Source of the DNA: an uncultured Bacteroidota bacterium
GTDB taxonomy: Bacteria; Bacteroidota; Bacteroidia; Flavobacteriales; Flavobacteriaceae
Assembly (NCBI GenBank): GCA_903819815.1
Contig: CAIJFC010000076.1
Coordinates: forward strand, 1-5,368
Direction: 5' to 3'
DNA length: 5,368 nucleotides
Positions 4,544 to 5,368 of this stretch are shown here, piece after piece. The notes under the pieces are model-generated. The model saw only the letters and a list, made by a program, of their open reading frames with translations. It was not told the origin of the DNA and made no database searches. The position numbers and the translations under genes are program-made. Each line of letters opens with the position of its first letter. The first letter of the stretch is position 1.

Positions 4544-5368
4544 ATGAAATCTAACGAAATTGACATTCATAAGGAATTAAAAAAATATTTTGGGTTTAAC
4601 CAATTCAAAGGATTACAAGAACAAGTCATTAGAAGTCTTATATCAGGTAAAAATTCATTTGTAATTATGCCTACAGGTGGAGGTAAATCACTTTGTTACC
4701 AATTACCCGCGTTAATGAAGGAAGGAACAGCAATTATTGTATCTCCTTTAATAGCTTTGATGAAAAATCAAGTGGATGCAATTCGTAGTTTATCTTCAGA
4801 AAACGGCATCGCCCACGTTTTAAATTCCTCTTTAAATAAAACAGAAATTAGTCAAGTTAAAAAGGATATCACTTCAGGAGTAACCAAATTACTTTATGTT
4901 GCTCCAGAATCTTTAGCAAAAGACGAATACATAAAATTTTTAAAGAACATAAATATTTCATTTGTAGCTATTGACGAGGCACATTGTATTTCAGAATGGG
5001 GACACGATTTCCGTCCTGAATATAGAAATTTGAAAAACAGTATAAAGTTGTTGGGCAATGCACCAGTTATTGGATTGACCGCAACAGCTACTCCAAAAGT
5101 TCAAGAGGATATCCTTAAAAATCTTGAAATGACTGACGCCAATACTTTCAAGGCATCATTCAATCGTCCTAATTTGTTTTATGAAGTTCGTACAAAAACT
5201 AAAAATATTGAATCTGATATTATCCGCTTTATAAAGCAAAATAAAGGTAAATCAGGAATTATCTATTGCTTAAGTAGAAAAAAAGTAGAATCTATAGCTC
5301 AGGTATTACAAGTAAACGGGATTAGTGCCGTTCCTTATCATGCAGGTTTAGACGCAAAGACCAGAGCA
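4544..5368 (+). CDS. recQ: ATP-dependent DNA helicase RecQ, N-terminal 275 residues, C-terminus outside the window
   Basis: RecQ is a 3'-5' superfamily 2 helicase acting in recombination repair and processing of stalled forks. The first RecA-like domain is complete and the second has begun, with helicase motifs in order: motif 0 FGFNQFKGLQEQVI (16-29), Walker A MPTGGGKS (42-49, Lys48), motif Ia VSPLIALMKNQV (66-77), motif II DEAH (144-147) running into the RecQ-specific aromatic-rich loop CISEWGHDFRP (148-158), motif III LTATATP (178-184), motif IV GIIYCLSRKKVE (238-249) and the start of motif V, YHAGL (265-269). The zinc-binding, winged-helix and HRDC parts expected in a full RecQ lie beyond the edge. 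The ATG is preceded by an in-frame stop at 4535-4537, so the start is secure. It is divergent from kdsD across an 85-bp gap and is the first gene of its transcript. Confidence 0.96.
   Translation, partial: MKSNEIDIHKELKKYFGFNQFKGLQEQVIRSLISGKNSFVIMPTGGGKSLCYQLPALMKEGTAIIVSPLIALMKNQVDAIRSLSSENGIAHVLNSSLNKTEISQVKKDITSGVTKLLYVAPESLAKDEYIKFLKNINISFVAIDEAHCISEWGHDFRPEYRNLKNSIKLLGNAPVIGLTATATPKVQEDILKNLEMTDANTFKASFNRPNLFYEVRTKTKNIESDIIRFIKQNKGKSGIIYCLSRKKVESIAQVLQVNGISAVPYHAGLDAKTRA

Overview
The window is AT-rich chromosomal DNA from a member of the Bacteroidota, most likely Flavobacterium or a close relative. The evidence is a PorV/PorQ-family protein of the type IX secretion system, promoter elements of the Bacteroidota type (TTTG or TTG, about 17-20 nt, then TAnnTTTG) in place of sigma70 boxes, no clear Shine-Dalgarno sequences, and the gene order kdsD/kpsF - tatC - AhpD-like - lptB with recQ divergent. 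From memory, that order is common in flavobacteria. No tRNA, rRNA, CRISPR array, insertion sequence or phage gene is visible.

Layout. Positions 1-442 (minus) are the N-terminal part of a PorV/PorQ-family outer-membrane protein, cut by the window edge. A 172-bp divergent gap holds promoters. Positions 615-1331 (plus) are pssA, a CDP-alcohol phosphatidyltransferase. The 155-bp convergent gap is filled almost entirely by an imperfect inverted repeat whose arms carry a repeated ATwTAAG heptamer. Positions 1487-4458 (minus) hold four co-oriented genes, transcribed in the order kdsD/kpsF, tatC, AhpD-like, lptB. The first three overlap (1 nt, then 8 nt) and form a tight operon. lptB follows after 95 bp and may also have its own promoter. 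Finally recQ reads rightward from 4544 and runs off the window after 275 codons.

How the genes fit together. All but recQ and the AhpD-like protein act in building or crossing the cell envelope. KdsD starts Kdo synthesis for lipopolysaccharide, LptB powers lipopolysaccharide transport, PssA makes phosphatidylserine (precursor of phosphatidylethanolamine), TatC is the receptor for folded-protein export, and the PorV-like protein belongs to the type IX secretion machinery. RecQ is a DNA-repair helicase that only shares a control region with the kdsD operon.

The most striking non-coding signal is that shared control region (4476-4517). Two complete Bacteroidota-type promoters, each TTTG-N19-TATCTTTA, interpenetrate with exact two-fold symmetry around 4496/4497. 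The -7 elements form the arms of a 9-bp palindrome, so RNA polymerase probably cannot occupy both promoters at once. I see no clearly novel protein system; the genes are conserved core genes.
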